Part shown: piece by piece, positions 54,988 through 64,000 of the stretch
Numbering within the stretch: the stretch's first letter is position 1
Layout: the number at the start of each line of letters is the position of its first letter
Source of the DNA: Aerococcus sp. Group 1
GTDB lineage: Bacteria > Bacillota > Bacilli > Lactobacillales > Aerococcaceae
NCBI RefSeq assembly: GCF_000193205.1
Contig: NC_015278.1
Span: 1,178,001-1,242,000 of the forward strand
Direction: 5' to 3'
DNA: 64,000 nucleotides
Program-made: the position numbers and the translations under genes
Notes under the pieces: model-generated
Databases searched by the model: none
The model's input: only the letters and a program-made list of their open reading frames with translations
Told to the model about the DNA's origin: nothing

Positions 54988-55418
54988 ATGGAGTTTGTCA
55001 AAGACCACCTAAGTACGCTACTCTTTCAGGTAGCGACTTTAGAAAAAAGCTATATCGACAAACAGGTTAAAAAAGCTAATCTAAATATCATTCAAGCCAA
55101 GAGTCTTTACTATATCCATCTCCATCCCCAGCTCATCCAAAAAGAGCTTGCAGAATATTTGGATAAACCCCATGCTACGACCAGTAATATTGTAACTAGT
55201 CTGGAAAATAAAGGTTATCTTTATCGCAAACAAATTTCTGGGAATGAACAAAAGAAATACCTGTTCTTAACGCCACAGGGAGAAAAACTGGCTAAAGAAA
55301 TCCAATTCATTTTTGACCAACTTGAAGAAATTGTGACTAACAATTTATCCTTAAATGAAAAAAAGAAATCCAAGAATTACTCAAACGTATTCACAATAAT
55401 TTACAAGAACAAAAATAA
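54988..55418 (+). pseudogene. MarR-family regulator, frameshifted near the end
   Basis: A winged-helix repressor expected to sense drugs or metabolites and control the exporter genes behind it. The dimerisation and wHTH parts are intact: ANLNIIQAKSLYYIHLHPQLIQKELAEYLDKPHATTSNIVTSLENKGYLYRKQ (in segments, residues about 30-83). Near residue 125 the frame slips at the A7 run 55358-55364 and would run into the first ABC gene. One more A gives NEKKEIQELLKRIHNNLQEQK and a stop at 55418, 15 bp before the next start with its AAGGAG. So the true protein is about 143 residues. Confidence 0.88.
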
Positions 55419-55432
55419 GAAAGGAGTCGCCT

Positions 55433-57160
55433 ATGTTAAAAATATTAAAACGCATCCCCATACACTTAATCTTGCTTAGTATCTTCTTTGCATTTGCCCA
55501 AGGGCTTGCTGAGTTAGTCTTACCAACTTTCACCGCTGGCCTAGTTAACCAAGGGATTGTTCCTGGCGATTTTTCAGCCATTAGCCGAATTGCTATCCAG
55601 ATGCTAGGTGTCACCCTAATCATTGTTAGTTCTGCCCTAGCAAATATCTGGTTTGCTTCACAAGCCTCACAAGGACTGGGAAAAGATTTACGAGATACCA
55701 TCTACGCTAAAGTACAACGCTTATCGAAAGACACTTACGATCATTTTGGTGGTGCCTCTCTGATTACTCGGAGCTCAAGTGACATTATGCAAATTGAATT
55801 GACCACAATGATGGTCTTACGAATGTTTCTATTGGCTCCGGCTATGCTTATTGCTAGCTTAGTGATGGCCTACCGAGCAAGCGCCTTACTTAGTCAAACC
55901 TATCTGGTTACCATTCCCCTAGTTATTATCTCTTTAGCCTTAGTCCTCTATTTCGCCTCCCCCTTATTCCGCGCCATGCAAGCCAAGGTGGACAATATGA
56001 ACCTTATCTTTAGAGAGGGACTAACTGGTATTCGCGTCATTCGCGCCTTTAATAAGAGTGACTATGAATCCAAGCGCTTTGCTAAGGCCAATGAAGACTA
56101 TCGGCAAACGGCTGTTGGCGCCCAAATTCGCTTAGCTTTCCTACTCCCTGCCCTACTCTTAATTTTGAACCTAACCACGATTTATATTAACTGGTTCGGG
56201 GGGCATTTAGTCGCCAACCAACAACTCAGCATTGGAGTTATTCTTTCCTTTGTTTCCTATACATCCATTATGGGAATATCCTTTGCCTTTATCGGCATGA
56301 TGTTTGTTCTCATCCCAAGAGCCCAAGTTTCAGCTGAACGGATTAACCAAGTCCTCGATGCTCCCGAAAAAATTCATTCCCCTGCTGATGGTGGCAAGAC
56401 TTTTTACCCTAAGCGGCAAGCTAGACTAGATTTTGACCATGTCAATTACAGCTATCAAGGGGCAGAATCTAATGTTTTAACCGATATTAATTTCTCTATC
56501 AAAGCTGGGGAAACCTTAGGAATCATTGGCGGGACAGGTTCGGGAAAATCAACAATTGCTAACCTCATCCTGCGCTTCTATGAACGTTCTAGTGGCGACA
56601 TCAAGATTAATGGCGAAAAAATTGAAAGTTATAATCTTGATGCTCTACGTGACTATATCGCCTACGTTCCTCAAAAGGCCAACCTTTTTAAAGGAAATAT
56701 CCGATCTAACTTAGAATTTGGTAAGGAGCAGGCTAGTGATGAAGAAATTTGGCAAAACTTAAAGATTGCTCAAGCTGCTGACTTTGTGTCAAACTTACCC
56801 GATGGCATTGACTACCGGGTCGAGCAACGCGGTTCAAATTTCTCAGGAGGACAAAAGCAACGTCTCTGCATCGCCAGAGCCCTGATGAAGGATGCGGCTA
56901 TTTTAATCTTTGATGACTCCTTTTCTGCCTTAGATGCTAAAACAGATGTCAACCTAAGACAGGCACTGAGTCAGTACGCCAAGAATAAAATTACCCTTAT
57001 TATTTCGCAAAAGGTCTCTACAATTAGGGAAGCTGATAAAATTTTAGTCTTAGAAGACAATGGGAGTGTGGCTGGTTTAGGTAACCATGATACTTTAATG
57101 GAAACTTCGCCTTTATATGCTTCTATTGTGTCATCACAACTCAAGGAGGTGAGTGAATAA
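55433..57160 (+). CDS. Heterodimeric multidrug ABC exporter, subunit 1 (degenerate site)
   Basis: A 575-residue half-transporter: six membrane helices (about 15-320) then a nucleotide-binding domain. Walker A is IGGTGSGKSTIAN near 360, signature FSGGQKQRLCIARAL near 465, Walker B ILIFDDSFSALD. The catalytic Glu after Walker B is Asp and the switch His is Gln (LIISQKVSTI), so its own catalytic site is degenerate, as in LmrC-type partners. It overlaps the next gene by TAATG. Export of amphipathic drugs or lipids is inferred from family and the MarR gene. Confidence 0.93.
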   Translation: MLKILKRIPIHLILLSIFFAFAQGLAELVLPTFTAGLVNQGIVPGDFSAISRIAIQMLGVTLIIVSSALANIWFASQASQGLGKDLRDTIYAKVQRLSKDTYDHFGGASLITRSSSDIMQIELTTMMVLRMFLLAPAMLIASLVMAYRASALLSQTYLVTIPLVIISLALVLYFASPLFRAMQAKVDNMNLIFREGLTGIRVIRAFNKSDYESKRFAKANEDYRQTAVGAQIRLAFLLPALLLILNLTTIYINWFGGHLVANQQLSIGVILSFVSYTSIMGISFAFIGMMFVLIPRAQVSAERINQVLDAPEKIHSPADGGKTFYPKRQARLDFDHVNYSYQGAESNVLTDINFSIKAGETLGIIGGTGSGKSTIANLILRFYERSSGDIKINGEKIESYNLDALRDYIAYVPQKANLFKGNIRSNLEFGKEQASDEEIWQNLKIAQAADFVSNLPDGIDYRVEQRGSNFSGGQKQRLCIARALMKDAAILIFDDSFSALDAKTDVNLRQALSQYAKNKITLIISQKVSTIREADKILVLEDNGSVAGLGNHDTLMETSPLYASIVSSQLKEVSE

Positions 57161-58959
57161 TGGGAAGACGTACACCAAAATCAACTAGCAAAGCCCTTAA
57201 ACGTCTTTTTAAATTTTTCGGTCACTATCAAAAATCATTCATTGCGGTTGTAATCCTTTCGGTGGCAGCAACGATAGCCGAAACCGTTGCGCCTAAAATT
57301 TTAGGACAAGCAACGACCTTGATTGCTGAAGGGGTCAGCCAAGGCCTACAAGAAATGAATGGACAAATGGGCTATAAGATTGACTTTACCGGGATTTTCC
57401 GTGTGCTTCTAGTGGTCGCTGCCTTATATATCGCCACTAGTATTGGCCGTTACTTCCAAAATTATTTACTTTCACATGCCGTACAGGGAACAATTGCTAA
57501 TCTCCGCCAAGCCATGCGAGATAAATTGAACAAGCTTCCAATTAGTACCATTGATCATTTATCGACCGGTGAAATTTTGAGTCGGGCTATTAATGATATT
57601 GAAAATATTGCCCGTACCCTGCAACAAAATATCGCTCAGACCATTATGAGTATCACCCAATTAATTGGTGTAGTAACGATGATCCTCATGATCAGTCCCA
57701 AAATTGGGGGGCTTATGATATTAACTGTTCTATTTGCTGTTTTCCTAGTCAGCCGCATCACACCAATAACTCAAAGACTCTTTGCTGACCGGCAAAGAAT
57801 TCAAGGAAGCATTAATGACCATATTGAGGAAGACTATAATGGTCAAATTGAAATTCGTGCTTTCAACCAACAAGGCCATAAGCGCGATCTATTTGAAGAA
57901 GAAACCGATGCTTATTATAAAACCTCACAACGGGCAGAATTCTTTTCTGGTTTTCTCTATCCCATGGTTAACTTTATCCGTAATTTAGATTACGTCCTCA
58001 TTGCTTTTGTCGGGGGGATAGATATTTTACAAGGTCGTCTACCACTCGGGGACGTCCAAGCCCTCTTGCAATACAACCCACAACTTTACCAACCCATTTC
58101 TAACCTTGCTACTATCGTTAACCAAATTCAAAGTACCCTAGCTTCCGCAGAACGGGTATTTGAATTCCTAGATCTGGAGGAAATGGAAGTAACCCATAGC
58201 GACTACTCCGTTATTGACACTGATAAAAAAGTAATCTTTGACAATGTTTATTTTGGTTATGATGACGACCATTACACTTTAAAAGATTATAATTTGGATG
58301 TTAATGAGGGCGAAACTATTGCTATCGTTGGCCCTACTGGTGCTGGTAAAACGACTCTAATTAACTTATTAGAACGTTTCTACGACGTCGATAAAGGCAG
58401 TATTAAAATTGATGGTAAAGATATTCGTGACTATTCCCGCGAGGATGTTAGTAAACAAATGGGCATGGTCTTACAAGATACCTGGCTATTTAACGGAAGT
58501 ATTTATGATAATATCGCATACGGTGATCATAACCAATCTGTTTCAGAGGAAGAAGTTTATGCTGCAGCTAAAACTGCCCATGTCGATGACTTTGTTCGGA
58601 AATTGCCTGATGGCTACGACACCATCATTAATGAAGATGCTTCAAATATTTCTCAGGGGCAAAGACAGCTCATTACGATTGCCCGTGCCCTAGTAGCCAC
58701 ACCAGATATCTTAATCTTAGATGAAGCGACCTCAAGTATTGACACACGCACTGAAGAATTAATTCAGAAAGCAACCGAAAAATTACTTAAAGGACGAACC
58801 AGTTTTGTGATTGCTCACCGTTTAAGTACGATTCAGGATGCTGATCAAATTATTGTTATGGACCAAGGAAGAATTATTGAAAAAGGTAACCATGAAAGTC
58901 TAATGGAAAAACGAGGCTTCTATTACGGCTTGTATAGCGCCCAATTCCAAGAAGATTAA
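57160..58959 (+). CDS. Heterodimeric multidrug ABC exporter, subunit 2 (canonical site)
   Basis: A 599-residue partner of the preceding subunit. Membrane domain about 20-330 with an extra external loop near 60-75 (VSQGLQEMNGQMGYKIDF). The nucleotide-binding domain has VGPTGAGKTTLIN near 390, signature ISQGQRQLITIARAL near 497, Walker B ILILDEATSSID with catalytic Glu, and switch His in FVIAHRLSTI. The asymmetry with subunit 1 is the LmrCD/TM287-288 arrangement. AAGGAGG lies just before the start, inside the end of subunit 1. A bidirectional terminator follows. Confidence 0.94.
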   Translation: MGRRTPKSTSKALKRLFKFFGHYQKSFIAVVILSVAATIAETVAPKILGQATTLIAEGVSQGLQEMNGQMGYKIDFTGIFRVLLVVAALYIATSIGRYFQNYLLSHAVQGTIANLRQAMRDKLNKLPISTIDHLSTGEILSRAINDIENIARTLQQNIAQTIMSITQLIGVVTMILMISPKIGGLMILTVLFAVFLVSRITPITQRLFADRQRIQGSINDHIEEDYNGQIEIRAFNQQGHKRDLFEEETDAYYKTSQRAEFFSGFLYPMVNFIRNLDYVLIAFVGGIDILQGRLPLGDVQALLQYNPQLYQPISNLATIVNQIQSTLASAERVFEFLDLEEMEVTHSDYSVIDTDKKVIFDNVYFGYDDDHYTLKDYNLDVNEGETIAIVGPTGAGKTTLINLLERFYDVDKGSIKIDGKDIRDYSREDVSKQMGMVLQDTWLFNGSIYDNIAYGDHNQSVSEEEVYAAAKTAHVDDFVRKLPDGYDTIINEDASNISQGQRQLITIARALVATPDILILDEATSSIDTRTEELIQKATEKLLKGRTSFVIAHRLSTIQDADQIIVMDQGRIIEKGNHESLMEKRGFYYGLYSAQFQED

Positions 58960-58960
58960 C

Positions 58961-59014
58961 AAAAAGCTCAGTCTCTTTTACTGCGACGTAGTAAAAGATA
59001 GACTGAGCTTTTTT
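58961..59014. terminator. Bidirectional terminator after ABC operon
   Basis: AAAAAGCTCAGTCT...TTTTACT pairs with AGTAAAA...AGACTGAGCTTTTTT (small internal mismatch); it serves the exporter operon and the convergent methyltransferase gene. Confidence 0.9.
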
Positions 59015-59019
59015 ATATA

Positions 59020-60060
59020 TTATTCCCCATTAACGATATGCTTGTCTAACCAATCGTTAAATTGTGAAGTAAATTGTTTCATGTCGTCAACTGCTTTAAA
59101 ATCAGGAATGTTACCAATAAGGACCTGGTCACTTTGCTTGGCCCGGTCTCCTTGTTTTTGAACAATCAGGATACTTTTTTGAGAAAACTCATTTTGAAAA
59201 AGACTTTGGGGTAAATTAATAAAGGCTTGCAAATAAGCTGTTTCATTTATCCCTTGCATCAATTGCGGTAGCGTTGGATCGGTTAAAGTAGATTTAGGGA
59301 CTAAGAACAAACCCCAAGCATTGTCCTCTAAATAATGAATCCCCTGCTCAATTAACAAATAATGGGCATAGGCATGGGAGCCTTCCTCAATAAATTTTGC
59401 CCCGCTCTTAAAAGTCTGGGCGACTTGGTCTTGAGGATAATAGCCTATCGGTAAATCAGCAATAATAACCTGACAGGGATCAACCAACAGATCTCCCAAA
59501 GCATCAGCAAGGGTGAGTTTTGGACTTAAGCCAAGTAAGGCCATGGCCTTTTCACCAATAGATAGCATCAAGTCATCATTATCAACTCCGGCCCCAAGGA
59601 CTTGATAATCTTGGTCCGTAAAAGTCTTCGCCACCAGTGACCATAAATTACCGGTACCAAAGCAGGGATCAAAAAGATTGATAGATTTTTCTAGCGAATT
59701 TTGATTAGACTCAACTAAGCGAAAGGCCAAGTAGCCGATAATTAAGGCAATGGCATCAGGAGTGGCTTGATAATTAGCCTGTATTTCTTGCTTCTTTACC
59801 CCTTCAATCAATAGCCATTGGATGATATTATGCTTGGCTTCCTGGTCTAAAGCCTGCCACTGACTTTTTTGATAGAGCTTATTTAATTCCTTAATCACTT
59901 GATCGTCAGGTGCTCCGTTAATTTGCTGGGCTGATCCTAGTAATAGGTTCTGTAATGTTTCGTGAATCGCTTCAACATAGGTCATCTCTAAGGCCTGAGC
60001 ACTTTTTTCGGTCGCTTCATGCAAATAGGTAAAGGCTGCTTTAATTCCTTCGGTATCCAT
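59020..60060 (-). CDS. YtxK-like class I SAM-dependent methyltransferase
   Basis: A 346-residue protein with an N-6 DNA-methylase-like fold: a helical N-terminus, then LFDPCFGTGNLWSLVAKTF near 130-148 (SAM motif I), GAGVDNDDLMLSIGEKAM near 155, and IIADLPIGYYP near 200-210. The last has DLPIG in place of the catalytic NPPY/DPPY, with Asp, Pro and Gly retained. Homologues are usually encoded next to ackA in Firmicutes. No specificity subunit or nuclease is present, so a restriction system is not supported. The substrate is unknown. Confidence 0.85.
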   Translation of the reverse strand: MDTEGIKAAFTYLHEATEKSAQALEMTYVEAIHETLQNLLLGSAQQINGAPDDQVIKELNKLYQKSQWQALDQEAKHNIIQWLLIEGVKKQEIQANYQATPDAIALIIGYLAFRLVESNQNSLEKSINLFDPCFGTGNLWSLVAKTFTDQDYQVLGAGVDNDDLMLSIGEKAMALLGLSPKLTLADALGDLLVDPCQVIIADLPIGYYPQDQVAQTFKSGAKFIEEGSHAYAHYLLIEQGIHYLEDNAWGLFLVPKSTLTDPTLPQLMQGINETAYLQAFINLPQSLFQNEFSQKSILIVQKQGDRAKQSDQVLIGNIPDFKAVDDMKQFTSQFNDWLDKHIVNGE

Positions 60061-60089
60061 AATCGACTCCTTTTAAATGTCTATATAAT

Positions 60090-60121
60090 AAAAAAAGGGC
60101 TGTGACAACTGTCTCAGCCTC
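60090..60121 (-). terminator. Terminator after rpmA
   Basis: Minus-strand GGCTGAGACA/TGTCACAGCC (one mismatch) followed by seven T; closes rplU-prp-rpmA. Confidence 0.85.
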
Positions 60122-60134
60122 TTAAGTCGTCTGC

Positions 60135-60416
60135 TTAAGCTTCTTGGTATACAGAAACTTGTTTGCTGTTACGACCTTTACGTTCAAATTTAACTACACC
60201 ATCACATAGTGCGAATAAAGTATCGTCTCCACCGCGTCCAACGTTTACACCTGGATGAATATGGGTACCACGTTGACGGTAAAGAATTGATCCACCAGTT
60301 ACAAATTGGCCATCTGCCCGTTTAGCTCCTAAACGTTTAGCTTGTGAGTCACGGCCGTTAGCTGTGGAACCGCCACCTTTTTTGTGGGCGAAAAATTGTA
60401 AATCTAATTTTAACAT
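60135..60416 (-). CDS. rpmA: 50S ribosomal protein L27 with cleavable N-terminus
   Basis: L27 lies near the peptidyl-transferase centre. The 93 residues begin with [18 protein letters not shown]. The first nine residues are the Firmicute extension that must be cut after LQFF to expose AHKKGGG. The protease for this, Prp, is encoded directly upstream. The rest ([31 protein letters not shown] in parts) is canonical. Confidence 0.97.
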   Translation of the reverse strand: MLKLDLQFFAHKKGGGSTANGRDSQAKRLGAKRADGQFVTGGSILYRQRGTHIHPGVNVGRGGDDTLFALCDGVVKFERKGRNSKQVSVYQEA

Positions 60417-60434
60417 GTTAGGTTCCTCCTTTGT

Positions 60435-60770
60435 TTACTTATTTAAAGATACCTGAAGATAGTCAGGTTGACTGGCACTAACATCATCTTTTAAGGCATA
60501 ATAGCAACTTTTAAATAAGATTTGAGCAATCCTGGCCTGACTTTCATCCAAGTCAGCGGGAATTTCGCAATAGAGATAACCCCCATCTGGATCTAAGTCA
60601 ACAATTGGAGCAACTTGTGTTAAACGCTCCAAATTATTTACCAGGGAAAAAGTTAAAGTTGACACCGCAGCACACACTATATCATGACCATATTCCCCTG
60701 ATAAAGCGTGTCCTAGCACTGTCATACTTACAAAGCTTCCATCTTTACATTTAAACTTTGCTTGAATCAT
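60435..60770 (-). CDS. Prp cysteine protease for L27 maturation
   Basis: A 111-residue protein of the Prp (YsxB) family that removes the L27 N-terminal extension, essential in species with this extension. The catalytic His is in TVLGHALSGEYG (about residue 21) and the catalytic Cys in HDIVCAAVSTLTFSLVNNL (about 33), the family spacing. It lies between rplU and rpmA, as always, with 2 bp and 18 bp gaps, so all three are cotranscribed. Confidence 0.95.
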   Translation of the reverse strand: MIQAKFKCKDGSFVSMTVLGHALSGEYGHDIVCAAVSTLTFSLVNNLERLTQVAPIVDLDPDGGYLYCEIPADLDESQARIAQILFKSCYYALKDDVSASQPDYLQVSLNK

Positions 60771-60772
60771 AC

Positions 60773-61081
60773 TTAAGCCTTAATTGAATCAATTGTTACT
60801 TTAGTATAAGGTTGACGATGGCCTTGTTTAGAACGAGAGTCTTTTTTAGGACGGTATTTGAAGGTAGTCACTTTCTTTTCGCGACCTTGTTTTTCAACAG
60901 TTCCTTCAACTGAGGCACCTTCTACTAATGGTGTACCAATTTTAGTACTTTCACCACCAACAAAGACTACTTCGTCAAAGGTTACCTTATCTCCTGCTTC
61001 AGCATCTAATTTTTCAACAAAGATTACTGAACCTTCCTCAACTTTAATTTGCTTTCCACCTGTTTTAATAACAGCGTACAT
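60773..61081 (-). CDS. rplU: 50S ribosomal protein L21
   Basis: A 102-residue protein binding 23S r[20 protein letters not shown] at the N-terminus and [29 protein letters not shown] (in parts) at the C-terminus are diagnostic. Start at 61081 follows AGGAGGTGCATTGC; an in-frame start at 61117 is rejected because the family starts at MYA. A leader of about 115 nt precedes it. Confidence 0.97.
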   Translation of the reverse strand: MYAVIKTGGKQIKVEEGSVIFVEKLDAEAGDKVTFDEVVFVGGESTKIGTPLVEGASVEGTVEKQGREKKVTTFKYRPKKDSRSKQGHRQPYTKVTIDSIKA

Positions 61082-61197
61082 GCAATGCACCTCCTTATAA
61101 TTACTTAGACTCGCCAAGATAAGTGATCAAATAATCATACTTGATTCTTCAACTTATCGATGCGCGGTTGCAGTTCTGGTGCTTACAGAAATACAAC
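61082..61197 (-). promoter_or_regulatory. Leader of rplU, probable L21 leader
   Basis: The 5' untranslated region between the promoter at 61204-61232 and rplU. Position and length fit the ribosomal protein L21 leader of Firmicutes, which mediates autoregulation. Complementary pieces such as AAGTTGAAGAATCAA/TTGATCACTT are visible. I assign it by context, not by a full structural match. Confidence 0.5.
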
Positions 61198-61203
61198 AAG
61201 AGT

Positions 61204-61232
61204 AGTTTAGCAAAATTAAGCCCTAAGGTCAA
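61204..61232 (-). promoter_or_regulatory. Promoter of rplU-prp-rpmA
   Basis: TTGACC, 17 bp, TAAACT with TGC before the -10 box, on the minus strand. Confidence 0.8.
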
Positions 61233-61324
61233 GGATAAATCCTTAGCTTTTGTAAGTATAGAGCCTCACTGGTTTTTGTCGCCCTTTTTTATGCACTTCA
61301 TTTTACAACTTACCGTATTTTAAT

Positions 61325-62226
<902 letters not shown>

Positions 62227-62234
<8 letters not shown>

Positions 62235-63525
62235 TACTATTTCCTCCCTCAGCTTGATAAACAACTTTTCCATTAACTAAACAATATTCGGTTTTTCCGT
62301 ATAAACTGGTGTTATTTAGAGGACTATTGCTACTCTTTGAGGCGTAGTCACTAGCCTTGACTTGATAAGGACGGTCGAGGTTAAAAATACTAATATCAGC
62401 GGCTTGCCCTGGCCAGATTGTTCCTGCTGTCTCTAAATGGAATAATTGACGAGGTTGGTCAGTCATTAGGGCAATGAGCCTTTCTAAACTGAGTTTCCCT
62501 CGCTTAACTAATAGCGTGTATAAACTCATAAAGGCTGTTTCACTACCAACAATTCCAAAGGGGGACTTCAAGAAACCTTGACTCTTTTCTTCTTCGGTAT
62601 GGGGAGCATGGTCTGTAGCGATCAAATCAATAGTCCCGTCATTTAAGGCTTGGACTAAGGCTTCTTGGTCTGATGAGTTTCTCAATGGCGGGTTCATTTT
62701 ATAATTGGCATCATCTTTTAAGATATTGCCATCATGGAAGAGAAGGTGGTGGGGAGCAACCTCACAAGTAATATTCACTCCATCCAATTTGGCTTGGCGA
62801 ATCAAATTTAAACTGGCCGCCGTAGACACATGGCAGACATGGTAGTGGACCCCTGTTGCCCGAGCTAATTCAATATCTCTAGCCAATTGACTGCTTTCAG
62901 CCACTGATAAAATCCCAGGAAGTTCCAAACGCTCTGCAGCCTTACCTGCATTGATCACGCCATTATTAAATAAGGAACGATCTTCTAGGTGAGCACAAAT
63001 GGCTAGGCCTTGCTCTTTGGCTGCTAGCATCGCTTGATACATGGTTGCAGCAGATTGGACACCATGTCCATCATTACTCAAGGCAAAGGCACCCTCCTCC
63101 TTCATTGCTGGAATATCAACAACTTGGTCACTGGTTAAATCCTTGGTAATGGGAGCGTATTGATGGATCTTTACCTCACCATCACTTTGATTCTTTTGAA
63201 TTAACTGGCTAAGTTTTTCAGGGGTATCAGGAACAGGATTGGTGTTAGCCATGGTACATACGCTAGTAAAACCTCCGCGAGCTGCTGCCCGGCTACCACT
63301 AGCAATCGTTTCTTTGTCTTCAAAACCTGGTTCTCGGTAATGCACATGGATATCAATAAGGCCTGGAGTCACCAAGCAACCTGAAGCATCAATCACTTGA
63401 TCAACTTCATCTGGGTCGGCCAAGTGTTGACCCAGAGCTTGGATCTTTCCTCCCTCAATAAGAATATCCATTGTCGTCAAAGAGCCCTGACTATAAACCT
63501 TACCTGCTTGAATTAGGACTTTCAT
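62227..63525 (-). CDS. pyrC: Dihydroorotase
   Basis: It closes carbamoyl-aspartate to dihydroorotate. The 432 residues have the amidohydrolase metal motifs: GLIDIHVHYREPGFEDKE near 59-76, a metal-site Asn/His region ALSNDGHG and AICAHLEDRSLF, HVCHVSTAAS near 230, and LIATDHAPHTEEEK near 303. Its start codon overlaps the pyrB stop by 1 bp, and pyrD follows with overlap, so pyrB-pyrC-pyrD form one transcript. Confidence 0.95.
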
Positions 63526-64000
63526 TATTTCTCACCCTCAATCACACTCTTTAAGATAGCCATTCTCATATAAACGCCATTTTCCATTTGTTGCACAAAG
63601 CGACTCTTTTCTGATTCTACAAGTTCACTAGCCAGTTCAACGTCACGATTAATAGGACCTGGATGCATTAATATGGCATGGTCTTGTAGCTTTTGATAAC
63701 GGTCTAAATTAATTCCATATTTCTCATGATAACGCTTAGGGTCAAAACTCTTTTCCAATGGGTCATCAGAATGTCTTTTATGTTGGACCCGTAAGAGCAT
63801 CACCACATCCATTTGGTCAATTAACTGGTCAATGTCTTGGTAGCTGCCATATTGGTCCATTTGAGGATCATACCAGGCTTCTGGGCCCGAAAAGAATACT
63901 TGACTTCCCAATTGGTTGAGTGATTGGGCATTGCTGCGAGCTACCCGCGAATTTTTAATGTCACCAATAATTGCAACCTTCAAACCATCAAAGTGCTTAA
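63525..64000 (-). CDS. pyrB: Aspartate carbamoyltransferase, 5' end beyond window
   Basis: The C-terminal half of PyrB, which joins carbamoyl phosphate and aspartate. The frame is open to the window edge ([23 protein letters not shown]), and the Asp-binding segments [13 protein letters not shown] and [15 protein letters not shown] are clear. About 157 of some 310 residues are present. An internal TTG at 63983 is not the true start because the family sequence continues upstream of it. Confidence 0.95.
   Translation of the reverse strand, partial: KHFDGLKVAIIGDIKNSRVARSNAQSLNQLGSQVFFSGPEAWYDPQMDQYGSYQDIDQLIDQMDVVMLLRVQHKRHSDDPLEKSFDPKRYHEKYGINLDRYQKLQDHAILMHPGPINRDVELASELVESEKSRFVQQMENGVYMRMAILKSVIEGEK

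Noticed and set aside
59020..60060. Restriction-modification methylase
   Set aside because: No specificity or endonuclease gene nearby, and the catalytic motif reads DLPIG rather than NPPY; it fits the stand-alone YtxK group.
61141..61323. 60-codon plus-strand frame upstream of rplU
   Set aside because: It covers the rplU promoter and leader on the opposite strand and has no start signal.

Overview
The window is a chromosomal segment of a low-GC Firmicute of the order Lactobacillales. The AddA/AddB (RexAB-type) nuclease, the rpsB-tsf-pyrH-frr-uppS-cdsA-rseP-polC order, the L21-Prp-L27 operon, MarR-controlled LmrCD-like exporters and the TPP-riboswitch/ThiW pair all point there. The overall gene set suggests an Aerococcaceae member (Aerococcus-like), but that is inference. 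Nearly all genes lie on the minus strand, so the operons read from high to low coordinates.

Region by region. 1-9.8 kb is core information processing and envelope biogenesis: rpsB, tsf, pyrH, frr, uppS, cdsA, rseP and the 5' three quarters of polC. 9.9-16.6 kb holds an acetyltransferase, a CapA-like protein and a SWIM-SNF2 helicase gene split by an IS3-family element. 16.8-25.5 kb is a 3-hydroxybutyrate/acetoacetate-type catabolic cluster: thiolase, CoA-transferase, GntP-type permease, SDR dehydrogenase, divergent LysR regulator and a crotonase. A perfect cre-consensus site and a repeated ATAACTAT motif lie in its control regions. A second copy of the IS sits in the terminator after lysR. 25.7-34.9 kb is a mixed metabolic and envelope region (class V aminotransferase, azlCD, hpt, TPP riboswitch-thiW, PfoR-like membrane protein, plsC, yneF, rluD-lspA-rnhA, tRNA-Gly). 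It contains three copies of a structured intergenic repeat. 35-44.9 kb is the GDSL-trmK-nif3-addB-addA operon. 45.3-51.2 kb is the glycogen operon glgB-glgC-glgD-glgA, preceded by a structured leader. 51.4-60 kb carries a VOC protein, tRNA-Leu, DegV, an esterase, an SOS-box-controlled YolD-like gene, a MarR-ABC-ABC exporter operon and a YtxK-like methyltransferase. 60.1-64 kb has rplU-prp-rpmA and pyrB-pyrC-pyrD.

Two points dominate interpretation. First, eight genes plus both transposase genes are broken by apparent one-base losses in A/T homopolymers (pyrD twice). Adding one base restores the expected family sequence every time, and the set includes the essential cdsA, so sequencing or assembly indels are the likeliest cause. 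Second, IS copy 1 truly interrupts the SWIM-SNF2 gene: removing the element and one 3-bp duplication restores a single open frame. The most novel-looking signals are the structured repeat family (26.85, 29.68 and 31.37 kb), which shows compensatory stem changes around a GCAA loop, and the roughly 180-nt structured leader before glgB.
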